From Oscillospiraceae bacterium (GTDB lineage Bacteria; Bacillota; Clostridia; Oscillospirales; Ruminococcaceae), in NCBI GenBank assembly GCA_016291435.1, contig JAEEXH010000003.1, positions 1 through 64,000 of the forward strand: a stretch of 64,000 nt of DNA, read 5' to 3'. Position 1 is the first letter of the stretch, and every line of letters starts with the position of its first letter. The translations under genes and the position numbers were made by a program. The notes under the pieces were generated by a model. That model was not told the DNA's origin. It did no database searches and saw nothing but the letters and a program-made list of their open reading frames with translations. This document shows positions 26,561 through 34,907 of this stretch, one piece after another.

Positions 26561-26694
26561 CGCGCCCCCGCTTTCCTGATCTCCCATCCCCCTGTCAGTG
26601 ACATTTACATTGACGGAGTACCGATACAGAGAAAGGAAAGATAAGGAAAGGGTATTGTAGGATATATGTCGCGGAGATTCTGCAAAATGCCGCT
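26561..26694. repeat. Non-coding repeat, copy B
   Basis: Second, slightly diverged copy of the element at 26328-26460, with the same order of blocks. Between the copies (26461-26560) lies a different stretch with GGGGGA (26511) facing TCCCCC (26533) around a short loop. The array fills most of the 560-base gene-free gap between the aro promoter and the deacetylase terminator. Confidence 0.75.
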
Positions 26695-26744
26695 GAGCGC
26701 TGAAATCTGCTCTGCGCAATTATGATTTCCTTCACAGTCAAATC

Positions 26745-26781
26745 GAAAAATGCCCCGAAGCGCTTTCAAATGCTTCGGGGC
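26745..26781 (-). terminator. Terminator of the polysaccharide deacetylase gene
   Basis: GCCCCGAAGC (26752-26761) and GCTTCGGGGC (26772-26781) form a perfect 10 bp stem. In the leftward direction five T follow (plus-strand A run 26746-26750). Confidence 0.88.
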
Positions 26782-26826
26782 AAAACTTCTGTATGGGTAT
26801 CTGTATGAAAAGTTGCTTGCTGATTC

Positions 26827-27702
26827 CTATGTCCCCGGCGTTTCCCAGCTCGGGTGCTGATCCAGCGTGCGAAATACATATCCGCGCGCTTTCAGATCCT
26901 CAAGGATCTCCGGCAGAATCTGCACCGTGCCGTCCTCTGTCTCGTGCAGCAGCAGAATGACCGGCTCCTCCGGCATATCGTCAAACCATTTCATACATGC
27001 GCGGTAAGACTGCCGAAAATACTCCGTTTTCGGGAGCTCCTGCGTATTGCCCGCGAGCCACTTGTCATTGTCGCCGGCATTCCAGTCGTACCAGTGAATG
27101 CCCCTCTGCCGCAAGCCGTCCTTGATGCCGTCACGCACATTGTCCGCGTAATGCGTCCGCGAGCCGCCGGGGAAGCGCAGGCATTCCCGCTCCGGCACCG
27201 CGCCGCACGCCGCAGTGACCGCCTGCTCCCAGCGCGTAACCTCGTTCAGAAACGCATCCGCCGAGGCATAGCACTGCGCATAGTCATGCGTGTAGGAGTG
27301 GCAGCCAATCGTCTCGCCGCGCCGCACGATCTCCGCCGCATGCTCCGGGTATTTCTCCACATAACAGCCGACAGTGAAAAATGTCGCCTTCACGCCGTAT
27401 CGGTCGAGAATATCAAGCACCTGCGGCGTGTGAGTGCACGGCCCGTCATCGAAGGTCACATATACAACGCGCAGCGGCTCCTTTTCTGCGGGAGGCTGCA
27501 CCGCAGAATCCGGAATCACCGCTTCTGTGATGCTGCTTTCCTGCGAAACCGACGCCGCAGCATCCTTCTGCACGGGTCCGGCGGGCTGCGGCTGTTCGGC
27601 TTTCACATTTTTCAATGCGATCACCAGTGCGAACAAAACCAGCATTGCTGCACCGACCCGCAAAGGTCTGATTTGTCTTTTCTTGCGTTTTCCTTTTGCC
27701 AT
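26827..27702 (-). CDS. Membrane-anchored polysaccharide deacetylase (NodB domain)
   Basis: Carbohydrate esterase 4 family enzyme, likely removing N-acetyl groups from peptidoglycan or another surface glycan. 291 residues: basic N-terminus, membrane segment (about 14-31), Pro/Ala/Ser-rich linker to about 75, then the NodB domain. Metal and catalytic motifs are TFDDGP (83-88), HSYTHD (135-140) and RFPGGS; LLLHE is near the C-terminus. It is a single gene with its own consensus promoter and terminator. Glycan target inferred. Confidence 0.9.
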   Translation of the reverse strand: MAKGKRKKRQIRPLRVGAAMLVLFALVIALKNVKAEQPQPAGPVQKDAAASVSQESSITEAVIPDSAVQPPAEKEPLRVVYVTFDDGPCTHTPQVLDILDRYGVKATFFTVGCYVEKYPEHAAEIVRRGETIGCHSYTHDYAQCYASADAFLNEVTRWEQAVTAACGAVPERECLRFPGGSRTHYADNVRDGIKDGLRQRGIHWYDWNAGDNDKWLAGNTQELPKTEYFRQSYRACMKWFDDMPEEPVILLLHETEDGTVQILPEILEDLKARGYVFRTLDQHPSWETPGT

Positions 27703-27739
27703 CCTTGAATGTCAAGCTCCTTTATGTTGCTATATGTCT

Positions 27740-27768
27740 ATTATAACACCCGGAGCCGTGCATGTCAA
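27740..27768 (-). promoter_or_regulatory. Promoter of the polysaccharide deacetylase gene
   Basis: Leftward TTGACA (27768-27763), 17 bases, TATAAT (27745-27740): full consensus at both elements. AAAGGAG lies further down, about 14 bases before the ATG. Confidence 0.9.
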
Positions 27769-27811
27769 TCAAATCGGCATATTATTAGATGAAAATACGC
27801 CGAAACTGCGC

Positions 27812-28783
27812 TTAGACTGTTTTGAGCCAGCCGTTCAGACTGCCCTTCTCAATATGGCTGTGCAGCTCATCGGCAAGGAAGGGCAGTGCGTCATGCACAT
27901 ACATCTGCATCCCGCCGTCCCCGGGGGTGCCGGGAAGCGCGGCAGCCGCGTCAAGCATCGCGCTGTGCAGATCGTTCACAGACCGCCCGGCATACTGCGC
28001 CGTCAGGATCTCTGCCGCCTCCTGCGGGATCGCCAGCGGATCCTCCCCTGCCGTCCCGGTCAGCGCGCCGGTGATCCAGTGCCGGAAGACCAGCTCTGCG
28101 ATGTTTTCCGCGATCATCTCCGGCGTTGTGAGAAACCGCGCCGCATAGCGCTTCATAAGCCCCTGCACTGCCGTAATCGGGAATATCCGCAGAAATTCGC
28201 CTTCCAGCCGCAGCGCACGGTAATAGGCATGCACCGCGATGAGACCGTCTTCATCGGGCATCTGACCGCCCAGCAGCGGGTAGCAGAATTCGACATATTC
28301 CCGCACCTCCTTCGCATGGAAGCGCGCATCGTATTTCGTAGTGAAGCGCTGAAATCCCGAGAGCAGATCGTGGAAAAAGGAGGTCTGGAAGGGCGATGTC
28401 AGCGTATACGCCTCACGGAAATCCGCTTTCGCTTCCTCATAGAGCGTCAGGATGCGCTGTGCGCCCGCTTCCATCAGCTTCGGGACCGGCGTAACGCGGA
28501 GGGCATTGCGCGCCGCATCGTCATTCCCGTAAGCAAGCAGTGCGGCATCCAGCTGAAAAAGCACCGCCGCATAGAATTTCTCCGCCTGCCTGCGGCTGAC
28601 AGTTGTGCTGCGCCCGCCTGTAAACTGCGCGGCACGTTCCGCGGCAGCCTCCGTGAGCACAGTGCGCAGCTCCGTCTGGCGCGCTTCGCTGAGCGTCCCC
28701 TGCTGCATCTCATGCTGCACAAGCTGCATCGTGTAATCATGATGCGAAAACGCCGGCTTCTCATTTCTGATTGTCAGATCCAT
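27812..28783 (-). CDS. Conserved hypothetical protein (DUF6179-like)
   Basis: 323 residues, soluble, mostly helical by composition. From memory it resembles the DUF6179 family, which in Clostridia is found next to a DUF6323 protein; that naming is tentative. Seen in the sequence: a long helical middle (PFQTSFFHDLLSGFQRFTTKYDARF) and a C-terminal DGGMQMYVHDALPFLADEL. No enzyme motif or membrane segment. Its start overlaps the previous gene by 23 bases, so the two are coupled. Confidence 0.65.
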   Translation of the reverse strand: MDLTIRNEKPAFSHHDYTMQLVQHEMQQGTLSEARQTELRTVLTEAAAERAAQFTGGRSTTVSRRQAEKFYAAVLFQLDAALLAYGNDDAARNALRVTPVPKLMEAGAQRILTLYEEAKADFREAYTLTSPFQTSFFHDLLSGFQRFTTKYDARFHAKEVREYVEFCYPLLGGQMPDEDGLIAVHAYYRALRLEGEFLRIFPITAVQGLMKRYAARFLTTPEMIAENIAELVFRHWITGALTGTAGEDPLAIPQEAAEILTAQYAGRSVNDLHSAMLDAAAALPGTPGDGGMQMYVHDALPFLADELHSHIEKGSLNGWLKTV

Positions 28784-29660
28784 GCTTCGGCTCCTCTCTC
28801 AATCTGCGCAGTGCAGCTTCCGCAGCCTTCGCAGCCGCTTCGTCCGCTTCCTCCCATTCCTCCGCCATGCTGTCCCACTCAGCCTCCCGCTGCGGCGCAG
28901 GAATCAGCAATGCCGGATTCCGCTGGAACGCCGCCTCGAGCTCCTCCGCGAAGGTGCCGTGTGTATACGCATCCATTTCGCCGCCGTCATCATCCTCTCC
29001 CGGGTCGCACAGATACATCAGCGATTCGATCGCCGTGCTGTAAATATCCGCATAGCGCTCATCGGCAGAGCGGCGCTCCAGATCGCTTTCGCCGAATTCA
29101 TCCTCCAGCAGATCCGCGTAGAGCGCATTCTGATCCCTGTCACCCGCCAGCACATTACGCTTCGCCTTGCGCTGCTTTGCACGCAGATTCAGCAGGCGCT
29201 GCATCGTCCCGCAGACAATCTGCTCCGCCTGCTCCGCCATCATGTCAATATCTCCGGCGCAGTTCGGGCTCACAAAGAGGATATACATGTAATAAATGAT
29301 CGCATTGTCAGAGAGCATGATGCCTGTTTCTCCGGCATTTTCGCAGATCGCATGCAGCCTGCCCTTGAGGTGATAGAAGGCTTCGGAGATTGCGGCGAGC
29401 TTTTCTGCGTAGTGATATCCGAGATAGCCCGTCGGCAGGAACCAGTGCACCAGCCGCGGCACGATTCCGCTGCCGAATTCCGCGAGTTCCTCCTCGTCCA
29501 TCGCATGATTGCCCGCCTCGACAATCATTTCCGCTTCCTCCTCCGTGAGCTGCATACCGTAGAGGGTGAAGGCGAGATGATTCGTCGCAAGGATGGCATT
29601 GCGGTTTTCGGCGAGCTGAAGCTCATTTTTCTGCGGGGTGAGCATGAGAGAAAAGTCCAT
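28761..29660 (-). CDS. Conserved hypothetical protein (DUF6323-like)
   Basis: 299 residues, soluble and acidic. It begins MDFSLMLTPQKNELQLAENR, has an LTEEEAEMIVEAGNHAMDEEE stretch typical of a DUF6323-like protein (tentative), and ends in a Glu/Ala-rich helix. ATG 29660 was chosen over the longer frame to 29714 because AAAGGAG lies 10 bases upstream. First gene of a two-gene operon behind the leftward promoter at 29786-29814. Function unknown. Confidence 0.65.
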   Translation of the reverse strand: MDFSLMLTPQKNELQLAENRNAILATNHLAFTLYGMQLTEEEAEMIVEAGNHAMDEEELAEFGSGIVPRLVHWFLPTGYLGYHYAEKLAAISEAFYHLKGRLHAICENAGETGIMLSDNAIIYYMYILFVSPNCAGDIDMMAEQAEQIVCGTMQRLLNLRAKQRKAKRNVLAGDRDQNALYADLLEDEFGESDLERRSADERYADIYSTAIESLMYLCDPGEDDDGGEMDAYTHGTFAEELEAAFQRNPALLIPAPQREAEWDSMAEEWEEADEAAAKAAEAALRRLREEPKHGSDNQK

Positions 29661-29707
29661 GCGGATCGCGCTCCTTTCTGTTTTTCCATAAATATCGGCG
29701 GGCGGGC

Positions 29708-29736
29708 TTGACAAGCGGAGAAAAGTATGATATAAT
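29708..29736 (+). promoter_or_regulatory. Rightward consensus promoter facing the operon promoter
   Basis: TTGACA (29708-29713), 17 bases, TATAAT (29731-29736). It points away from the hypothetical operon and into a gene-free region that ends in a terminator at 29847. Confidence 0.82.
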
Positions 29737-29785
29737 ATATATTGTGGGATAGTGTTTCGATTGCAGGCATCCCGTGCAATATATC

Positions 29786-29814
29786 ATTATACCATTTTCA
29801 GCAAGAATTGTCAA
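29786..29814 (-). promoter_or_regulatory. Promoter of the hypothetical two-gene operon
   Basis: Leftward TTGACA (29814-29809), 17 bases, TATAAT (29791-29786). The leader to ATG 29660 is about 120 nt. Together with the rightward promoter it forms an imperfect inverted repeat (29704-29748 against 29770-29818). Confidence 0.85.
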
Positions 29815-29847
29815 GCCCTTCCGGAAATTTTTTCGGAAGGGCTTTTT
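29814..29847 (+). terminator. Rightward terminator closing the candidate small RNA
   Basis: AGCCCTTCCG (29814-29823) pairs with CGGAAGGGCT (29834-29843), followed by T at 29843-29847. The T run is on the plus strand only. Confidence 0.8.
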
Positions 29848-29861
29848 CGGTCTCCATATGC

Positions 29862-29893
29862 AAAAACGCACCGAAGTTTCCCTCGGTGCGTTT
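29862..29893 (-). terminator. Terminator of the S10-spc-alpha cluster
   Basis: Stem AAACGCACCGA (29864-29874)/TCGGTGCGTTT (29883-29893). In the leftward direction it ends in five T. It lies 15 bases after the rplQ stop. Confidence 0.88.
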
Positions 29894-29908
29894 CTTATTC
29901 AGCATGAA

Positions 29909-30271
29909 TCAGACGAGCTGAATCAGTGCCATCTCTGCTGCGTCGCCGCGGCGCGGTCCGATCTTCACGATACGGGTGTAACCGCCGCTGCGCTCAGCGT
30001 AACGCGGTGCGATCTCGTCAAAGAGCTTCTTCGCAACGCTCTCCTTGGTGACGTAAGCAAAAACCTGACGCTTGTTGTGCAGGTCGGCAGCTGCGTCGCC
30101 GCTCTGTGCGCCCTTCGCAATGGTAATCATCTTCTCCGCCATCGAACGGACTTCCTTTGCTCTCGAAACCGTGGTCTCGATCTGCCCGTTCTCCAGCAGA
30201 TAGGTTACCATGCCGCGAAGCATCGCCTTTCTGTGATCCGTAGCTCTGCCGAGCTTTCTGGAACCTGCCAT
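29909..30271 (-). CDS. rplQ: 50S ribosomal protein L17
   Basis: 120 residues, normal bacterial length; [27 protein letters not shown] is the conserved N-terminal region. L17 lies near the tunnel exit of the large subunit. It is the last gene of the ribosomal cluster, followed by a strong terminator. Confidence 0.97.
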   Translation of the reverse strand: MAGSRKLGRATDHRKAMLRGMVTYLLENGQIETTVSRAKEVRSMAEKMITIAKGAQSGDAAADLHNKRQVFAYVTKESVAKKLFDEIAPRYAERSGGYTRIVKIGPRRGDAAEMALIQLV

Positions 30272-30332
30272 TGTGTTTCACTCCTTTGTAAATCCATCCG
30301 GCACTCGAACCTGTGAACGCCGAAATCGGGAA

Positions 30333-31289
30333 TTATTCGTTGTCGTCAGAGCTCAGGTCAAAGCCGAGCGATCTCAGCTTCTCCTTGACCTCTTCAAACG
30401 ATTTTCTGCCGAGATTTCTGACCTTCATCATCTCGTCCTCAGACCGGCTGATCAGATCAGCAACGGTGTTGATGCCGGCACGCTTCAGGCAGTTGAAGGA
30501 ACGAACCGACAGCTCCAGCTCCTCGATGGTCGTCTCGAGCTTCTTCTCCTGACCGCCGTCGCTTGCATCCTGCAAGACGGGCTCAGAGATCTTCTCATCA
30601 GAGAGATTGATAAAGAGCTGGAGATATTCCGTCAGAAGACTTGCTGCCTGAGACAGTGCATCGTTCGCAAAGATCGTGCCGTCTGTCCAGACATCAATCG
30701 TCAGCTTGTCGTAATCCGTGACCTGACCGAGGCGTGTATCCTCGACTTTATAATTGACCTTCAAAACCGGCGTGTAGATACTGTCAACCGTGATCACATC
30801 AAGCGGCAGATTCTGTCTGTTCTGCTTGTTGCGCTCCGCGGAGACATAACCTCTGCCCTTATCCAGCATGATCTGCATTTCGAGCTTCGCGCCCTTGCCG
30901 ACCGTCGCGATGTGCGGATACGGCGGCAGGATCTCGACCTCGGAATCCGTGCGGATATCAGCAGCGGTGACCTCACATTCACCCTGGGCGTCAATATAGA
31001 TGGTCTTGGGACTGTCTCCCTGCAGCTTCGCTGTCAGACCCTTGATTGCAAGGATGATTTCAGTGACATCCTCCTTGACACCGGGGATGGTTGAGAGCTC
31101 GGGATGAACACCCTCGATTTTGACGGCATAGACTGCCACACCGGGCAGAGAGGAGAGCAGAATTCTTCTGAGACTGTTGCCGATGGTGATGCCGTAGCCT
31201 CTGGGGAGCGGAGAGATCACGAATCTTCCGTACTTGCCGTCGGCATGCATTTCCTCGGTAACGATTTCCGGCTTATCGATTTTCAGCAT
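30333..31289 (-). CDS. rpoA: DNA-directed RNA polymerase subunit alpha
   Basis: 318 residues. The N-terminal domain (about 1-230, with SPLPRGYGITIGNSLRRILLSS) dimerises and assembles the polymerase; the C-terminal domain (about 250-310, LELSVRSFNCLKRAGINTVADL) binds UP elements and activators. ATG 31289 is set by GGAGGG upstream; the frame to 31310 was not used. Confidence 0.97.
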   Translation of the reverse strand: MLKIDKPEIVTEEMHADGKYGRFVISPLPRGYGITIGNSLRRILLSSLPGVAVYAVKIEGVHPELSTIPGVKEDVTEIILAIKGLTAKLQGDSPKTIYIDAQGECEVTAADIRTDSEVEILPPYPHIATVGKGAKLEMQIMLDKGRGYVSAERNKQNRQNLPLDVITVDSIYTPVLKVNYKVEDTRLGQVTDYDKLTIDVWTDGTIFANDALSQAASLLTEYLQLFINLSDEKISEPVLQDASDGGQEKKLETTIEELELSVRSFNCLKRAGINTVADLISRSEDEMMKVRNLGRKSFEEVKEKLRSLGFDLSSDDNE

Positions 31290-31364
31290 ATATACCCTCC
31301 TGTTGTGCAATCTTCAGTAGTGGAACGGGATCGCGGCAGTATCGCCGCGTATGCCGTTATGCGA

Positions 31365-31964
31365 TTACTTCGAGTACAACTCAACGATGAGGTGCGTCTG
31401 TGCTTCGTATTCGATGTCCTCAGCAGCGGGCATACGAACAACAGTCGCCGAGAAATCGTCCTTCTTAGCTTCGAGCCAGAGCGGTACCACTCTGTCTGCG
31501 GTTGCCTCGACAGTCGCCTTGAACTTCTCAGAGGTTCTGTCCTTCTCGCGCAGTGCGATCACATCGCCGACCTTGACACGGTAAGAAGCGATATTGACCT
31601 TCTGACCGTTGACGGTGAAGTGTGCGTGCGCAACGAGCTGTCTTGCCTCGCGTCTGGTGAGTGCCAGACCCATACGGAAGACAACATTATCGAGTCTGGA
31701 CTCGAGCAGGGTGATGAGGTTATCACCGGTCTTGCCCTCCATCTTGTTTGCGAGCTCGAAGTAGTGTCTGAACTGCTTCTCGAGCATGCCGTAGATGAAC
31801 TTCAGCTTCTGCTTCTCGCGGAGCTGGAGACCGTACTCAGAGATCTTCTTGCGGTTGTTTGCATTCTTGAAACGGTTAGATTCCTTCTTGGAGACGCCCA
31901 TCACGCCCGGGCTGATGCCCAGCGTTCTGCACTTCTTCATGATCGGTTCTTTCTGTAACGCCAT
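31365..31964 (-). CDS. rpsD: 30S ribosomal protein S4
   Basis: 199 residues. The S4 RNA-binding domain is SRLDNVVFRMGLALTRREARQLVAHAHF. The N-terminal part (KEPIMKKCRTLGISPGVMG) keeps a single Cys, so it is the zinc-free form. ATG 31964 was preferred over ATG 31970 because the latter sits only 3 bases from GGAGG. S4 nucleates 30S assembly and can repress its own operon in other bacteria. Confidence 0.95.
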   Translation of the reverse strand: MALQKEPIMKKCRTLGISPGVMGVSKKESNRFKNANNRKKISEYGLQLREKQKLKFIYGMLEKQFRHYFELANKMEGKTGDNLITLLESRLDNVVFRMGLALTRREARQLVAHAHFTVNGQKVNIASYRVKVGDVIALREKDRTSEKFKATVEATADRVVPLWLEAKKDDFSATVVRMPAAEDIEYEAQTHLIVELYSK

Positions 31965-31984
31965 CTTCATTCACCTCCAGATGA

Positions 31985-32386
31985 TTATACACGTCTTCTC
32001 TTCGGAGGACGGCAGCCGTTGTGCGGGATCGGGGTCACATCCTTGATCATGCGAACCTCGAGGCCGACAGTCTGAAGCGCACGGATTGCAGCCTCTCTGC
32101 CGGAGCCGGGACCGTTGACATAGACCTCGACGGACTTGAGACCGTGCTCCATTGCCGCTCTCGCAGCGGTCTCAGCAGCGCTCTGTGCTGCGAACGGAGT
32201 CGACTTCTTCGAGCCGCGGAAGCCCAGCTCACCAGCGGATGCCCAAGAGATCGCATTGCCCTGCGTATCGGTGATGGTCACGATGGTGTTATTGAACGTA
32301 GACTGAATATGCACTGCGCCGTTTTCGATGTTCTTGCGCTCTCTGCGGCGTCTGATCGTGCTGACTTTCTTCTTCTGCTGTGCCAA
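31985..32386 (-). CDS. rpsK: 30S ribosomal protein S11
   Basis: 133 residues. [24 protein letters not shown] and [19 protein letters not shown]-like ends are the family landmarks. S11 forms part of the platform near the mRNA exit. The gap to rpsM is 14 bases. Confidence 0.97.
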   Translation of the reverse strand: MAQQKKKVSTIRRRRERKNIENGAVHIQSTFNNTIVTITDTQGNAISWASAGELGFRGSKKSTPFAAQSAAETAARAAMEHGLKSVEVYVNGPGSGREAAIRALQTVGLEVRMIKDVTPIPHNGCRPPKRRRV

Positions 32387-32400
32387 AATGCAGCCCCTCC

Positions 32401-32769
32401 TTACTTCTTCTTATTCGCAATGGTCTTTGCCGGACCCTTGCGCGTTCTGGCGTTGGTCTTTGTGCGCTGTCCTCTGACAGGCAGACCCTTACGGTGGCGA
32501 ACACCGCGGTAGCAGCCGATATCGACAAGGCGCTTGATGTCCATCGCGACCTGGCGGCGCTTGTCGCCCTCGACGATGCAGTTTGCGTCAATGTACGCAC
32601 GGAGTGCTGCGACATCGGTTTCGGTGAGATCCTTGACTCTGGTATCCGGATTGATGCCGGTTTCCTTCAGAATCTTGGTAGCCGTTGTACGGCCGATACC
32701 GAAGATATACGTGAGACCGATCTCAACGCGCTTATTCTTCGGGAGGTCCACACCAGCGATTCTAGCCAT
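32401..32769 (-). CDS. rpsM: 30S ribosomal protein S13
   Basis: 122 residues: [26 protein letters not shown] at the start, a helix-two-turns-helix core, and the basic tail [22 protein letters not shown] that reaches the tRNA sites and the subunit bridge. Confidence 0.97.
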   Translation of the reverse strand: MARIAGVDLPKNKRVEIGLTYIFGIGRTTATKILKETGINPDTRVKDLTETDVAALRAYIDANCIVEGDKRRQVAMDIKRLVDIGCYRGVRHRKGLPVRGQRTKTNARTRKGPAKTIANKKK

Positions 32770-32802
32770 ATTCCTTATTACACCTCCATATGCTCAGGGT
32801 TA

Positions 32803-32934
<132 letters not shown>

Positions 32935-32947
32935 TCAGGGAACGAAA

Positions 32948-33166
32948 TTATTTCGCTCTCCATGTGATTCTGCCCTTTGTCAGATCGTAGGGCGACATCT
33001 CGACGGTTACGCGGTCACCGGGGACGATTCGGATATAGTTCGTTCTCAGCTTGCCGGAAATATGCGCAAGGATCACATGGTTGTTCTGGAGTTCGACCTT
33101 GAACATTGCATTCGGCAGGGCATCAATGACCACGCCTTCTACTTCAATTACATCCTGCTTCGACAT
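32948..33166 (-). CDS. infA: Translation initiation factor IF-1
   Basis: 72 residues, exactly the usual length: a single OB fold with [34 protein letters not shown] and a C-terminal GRITWR. It blocks the A site during initiation. ATG 33166 has GGAGGT upstream; a longer frame to 33223 was not used. Confidence 0.96.
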   Translation of the reverse strand: MSKQDVIEVEGVVIDALPNAMFKVELQNNHVILAHISGKLRTNYIRIVPGDRVTVEMSPYDLTKGRITWRAK

Positions 33167-33179
33167 CGTCGATGACCTC

Positions 33180-33464
33180 CTAGCGGATTTGATTGTGTTT
33201 CGATTGCGGAGCGGACACTGCATCGTTCAAAGGCTTCAGCGCCGTGCGGAGCGCACGGTCCGTGAGACCTTCGAGCGGGAGTGTCTGCCTGGTGGGGTGC
33301 ACGTGGGCGGGATTCTTGCGCTTCGGGCGGCTGAGCGTCCGCCGCTCACCGTCTGCGAGCCAGAGATCTGCGCCGCAAAGTGCCGTGACGAGGAAGAATC
33401 TGCCGGCATCTCTGCCTGCGGATGCACGAACGATCATGCCGGGCTGGCACTGCCATCTCTCCAT
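33180..33464 (-). CDS. KOW-domain RNA-binding protein
   Basis: 94 residues. The N-terminal half is a KOW/L14e-like strand pair ([43 protein letters not shown]); the tail is basic. Genes of this kind commonly stand between map and infA in Clostridia. An RNA-binding role in translation or ribosome work is inferred from fold and place. Confidence 0.8.
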   Translation of the reverse strand: MERWQCQPGMIVRASAGRDAGRFFLVTALCGADLWLADGERRTLSRPKRKNPAHVHPTRQTLPLEGLTDRALRTALKPLNDAVSAPQSKHNQIR

Positions 33465-33479
33465 GGCGCTCGCCTCCTG

Positions 33480-34226
33480 TCAGCGTTTTGTGAGGATCAC
33501 AGGACCGTTTTCGGTAATAAGGATCTCGTGCTCGAAGTGTGCAGCCCAGCAGCCGTTGTCTGTGACAACCGTCCACTGGTTCGGCATGGTGTGAACACCG
33601 TCGCCGTGCATATTGATCATCGGCTCAATGCAGATCGTCATGCCCTCAACGAGGCGCATGCCGTGGCCTGCTCTGCCGTGATTCGGCACTTCCGGATCCT
33701 CATGAACCTCCCTGCCGATGCCGTGACCGCAGTAATTCTGGACAATGCCGTAACCGCGCTCGCGGCAGTAAGCCTCGACCGTGTGGGAAACATCGCCCAG
33801 CCGCGCTCCGACCTGTGCAGCGTTTATGGCTTCGTAAAGGCTCGCGTTTGTATCCTCGAGCAGCTTCTTTACGTCATCCGCGACCTGCCCGACCGGGAAG
33901 GTGAAGCAGGTATCGGAATGAAAGCCCTTGTAAAACGCGCCCAGATCGACGCTGACGATGTCACCCTCCTCGACCCGACGGCTGCCGGGGATCCCGTGGA
34001 TGACCTCCTCATTCACCGACACACAGGCGCTGCCGGGGAATCCGTAAAGGCCCAGAAAGCTCGGCTTTGCGCCGTGTGAGGTAATCACCTGGTGAACGAT
34101 TTTATCAATTTCCTTTGTTGTCATGCCGGGGCGGAGCTTTGTCTCGACGACATTGAGCGCTTCCGCAGCGATCTTTGCCGCCTCCAGCATTTTCTGAATG
34201 TCAGATGCGCTTTTAATAGATACCAT
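33480..34226 (-). CDS. map: Methionine aminopeptidase, type I
   Basis: 248 residues. Removes the initiator Met from new proteins. Metal ligands are visible in VDLGAFYKGFHSDTCFTF (two Asp), GHGIGREVHEDPEV (His), TICIEPMI (Glu) and the final HFEHEILIT region. No N-terminal extension. It lies 8 bases after adk. Confidence 0.95.
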   Translation of the reverse strand: MVSIKSASDIQKMLEAAKIAAEALNVVETKLRPGMTTKEIDKIVHQVITSHGAKPSFLGLYGFPGSACVSVNEEVIHGIPGSRRVEEGDIVSVDLGAFYKGFHSDTCFTFPVGQVADDVKKLLEDTNASLYEAINAAQVGARLGDVSHTVEAYCRERGYGIVQNYCGHGIGREVHEDPEVPNHGRAGHGMRLVEGMTICIEPMINMHGDGVHTMPNQWTVVTDNGCWAAHFEHEILITENGPVILTKR

Positions 34227-34234
34227 CTTGCGCC

Positions 34235-34873
34235 TCAGCCTTCAATGCCGAGGGTCTCGAATACGAGTTTTCTGGTATCCGCGACCTCCTCCTGACCTGT
34301 GACGGTCACGAGCTTGCCGGTCTTTTCGTAGTAGCCCTTGAGCGGAGCGGTCTTCTCCTCGTAGACGCTGAGTCTCTCGAGAACCGTCTCCGGCGCATCG
34401 TCCTTGCGCTGGACGGTCTTGCCGCCGCAGGCATCGCAGACGCCCTCGACAGCAGTGGGCTTATACTCCACATGATAGGAAGCGCCGCAGCCTTCGCAGA
34501 CACGTCTGCCGGACATTCTGGCGATGATGCGCTCGTTCGGCACATAGATCTCCAGCACCTTGTCGATCTGAACGCCCATTGCATCGAGCGCCTCAGCCTG
34601 TGCGACCGTGCGGGGGAAGCCGTCGAGGATAAAGCCGTTTGCGGCATCGGGCTCAGCGATGCGGTCCTTGAGGATGCCGATGACGATCTCGTCAGAGACG
34701 AGTGCGCCGCTCTCCATCGCCGCCTTTGCCTTGAGACCCAGCTCCGTGCCGTTCTTCACAGCCTCACGGAGCATATTGCCGGTCGAGATCTGCGGGATCC
34801 CGAGCTTCGCGGAGATTGCCTCCGCCTGTGTGCCCTTTCCGGCGCCGGGTGCGCCCAAAAGAATCAGGTTCAT
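34235..34873 (-). CDS. adk: Adenylate kinase
   Basis: 212 residues. Interconverts AMP and ATP with ADP. P-loop GAPGAGKGTQ (7-16); LIDGFPRT-like FILDGFPRTVAQAEAL; the long LID domain has four Cys (CEGCG about 127-131 and CDACG about 147-151), so the lid binds zinc as in many Gram-positives. Confidence 0.96.
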   Translation of the reverse strand: MNLILLGAPGAGKGTQAEAISAKLGIPQISTGNMLREAVKNGTELGLKAKAAMESGALVSDEIVIGILKDRIAEPDAANGFILDGFPRTVAQAEALDAMGVQIDKVLEIYVPNERIIARMSGRRVCEGCGASYHVEYKPTAVEGVCDACGGKTVQRKDDAPETVLERLSVYEEKTAPLKGYYEKTGKLVTVTGQEEVADTRKLVFETLGIEG

Positions 34874-34907
34874 ACTGCTGGCCTCCTTCTGTAACTGTTG
34901 ATTCGGA

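Larger units (their letters stand above)
29743..29847 (+). ncRNA. Candidate small RNA (about 105 nt)
   Basis: A perfect promoter (29708-29736) and an intrinsic terminator (29814-29847) enclose this stretch with no reading frame of note. Its first 37 or so bases are complementary to the 5' end of the leftward transcript that starts near 29780, so it could act as an antisense RNA on the hypothetical operon. Not matched to any known RNA family; transcription is inferred from signals only. Confidence 0.4.

Noticed and set aside
26263-26604. Upstream extension of the leader ORF (frame open to 26497) and other frames across the repeats
   Set aside because: They run through the promoter and the non-coding repeat; frames are not shared by the two repeat copies.
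26328-26694. CRISPR array
   Set aside because: Only two diverged copies of over 130 bases; no short regular repeats with spacers.
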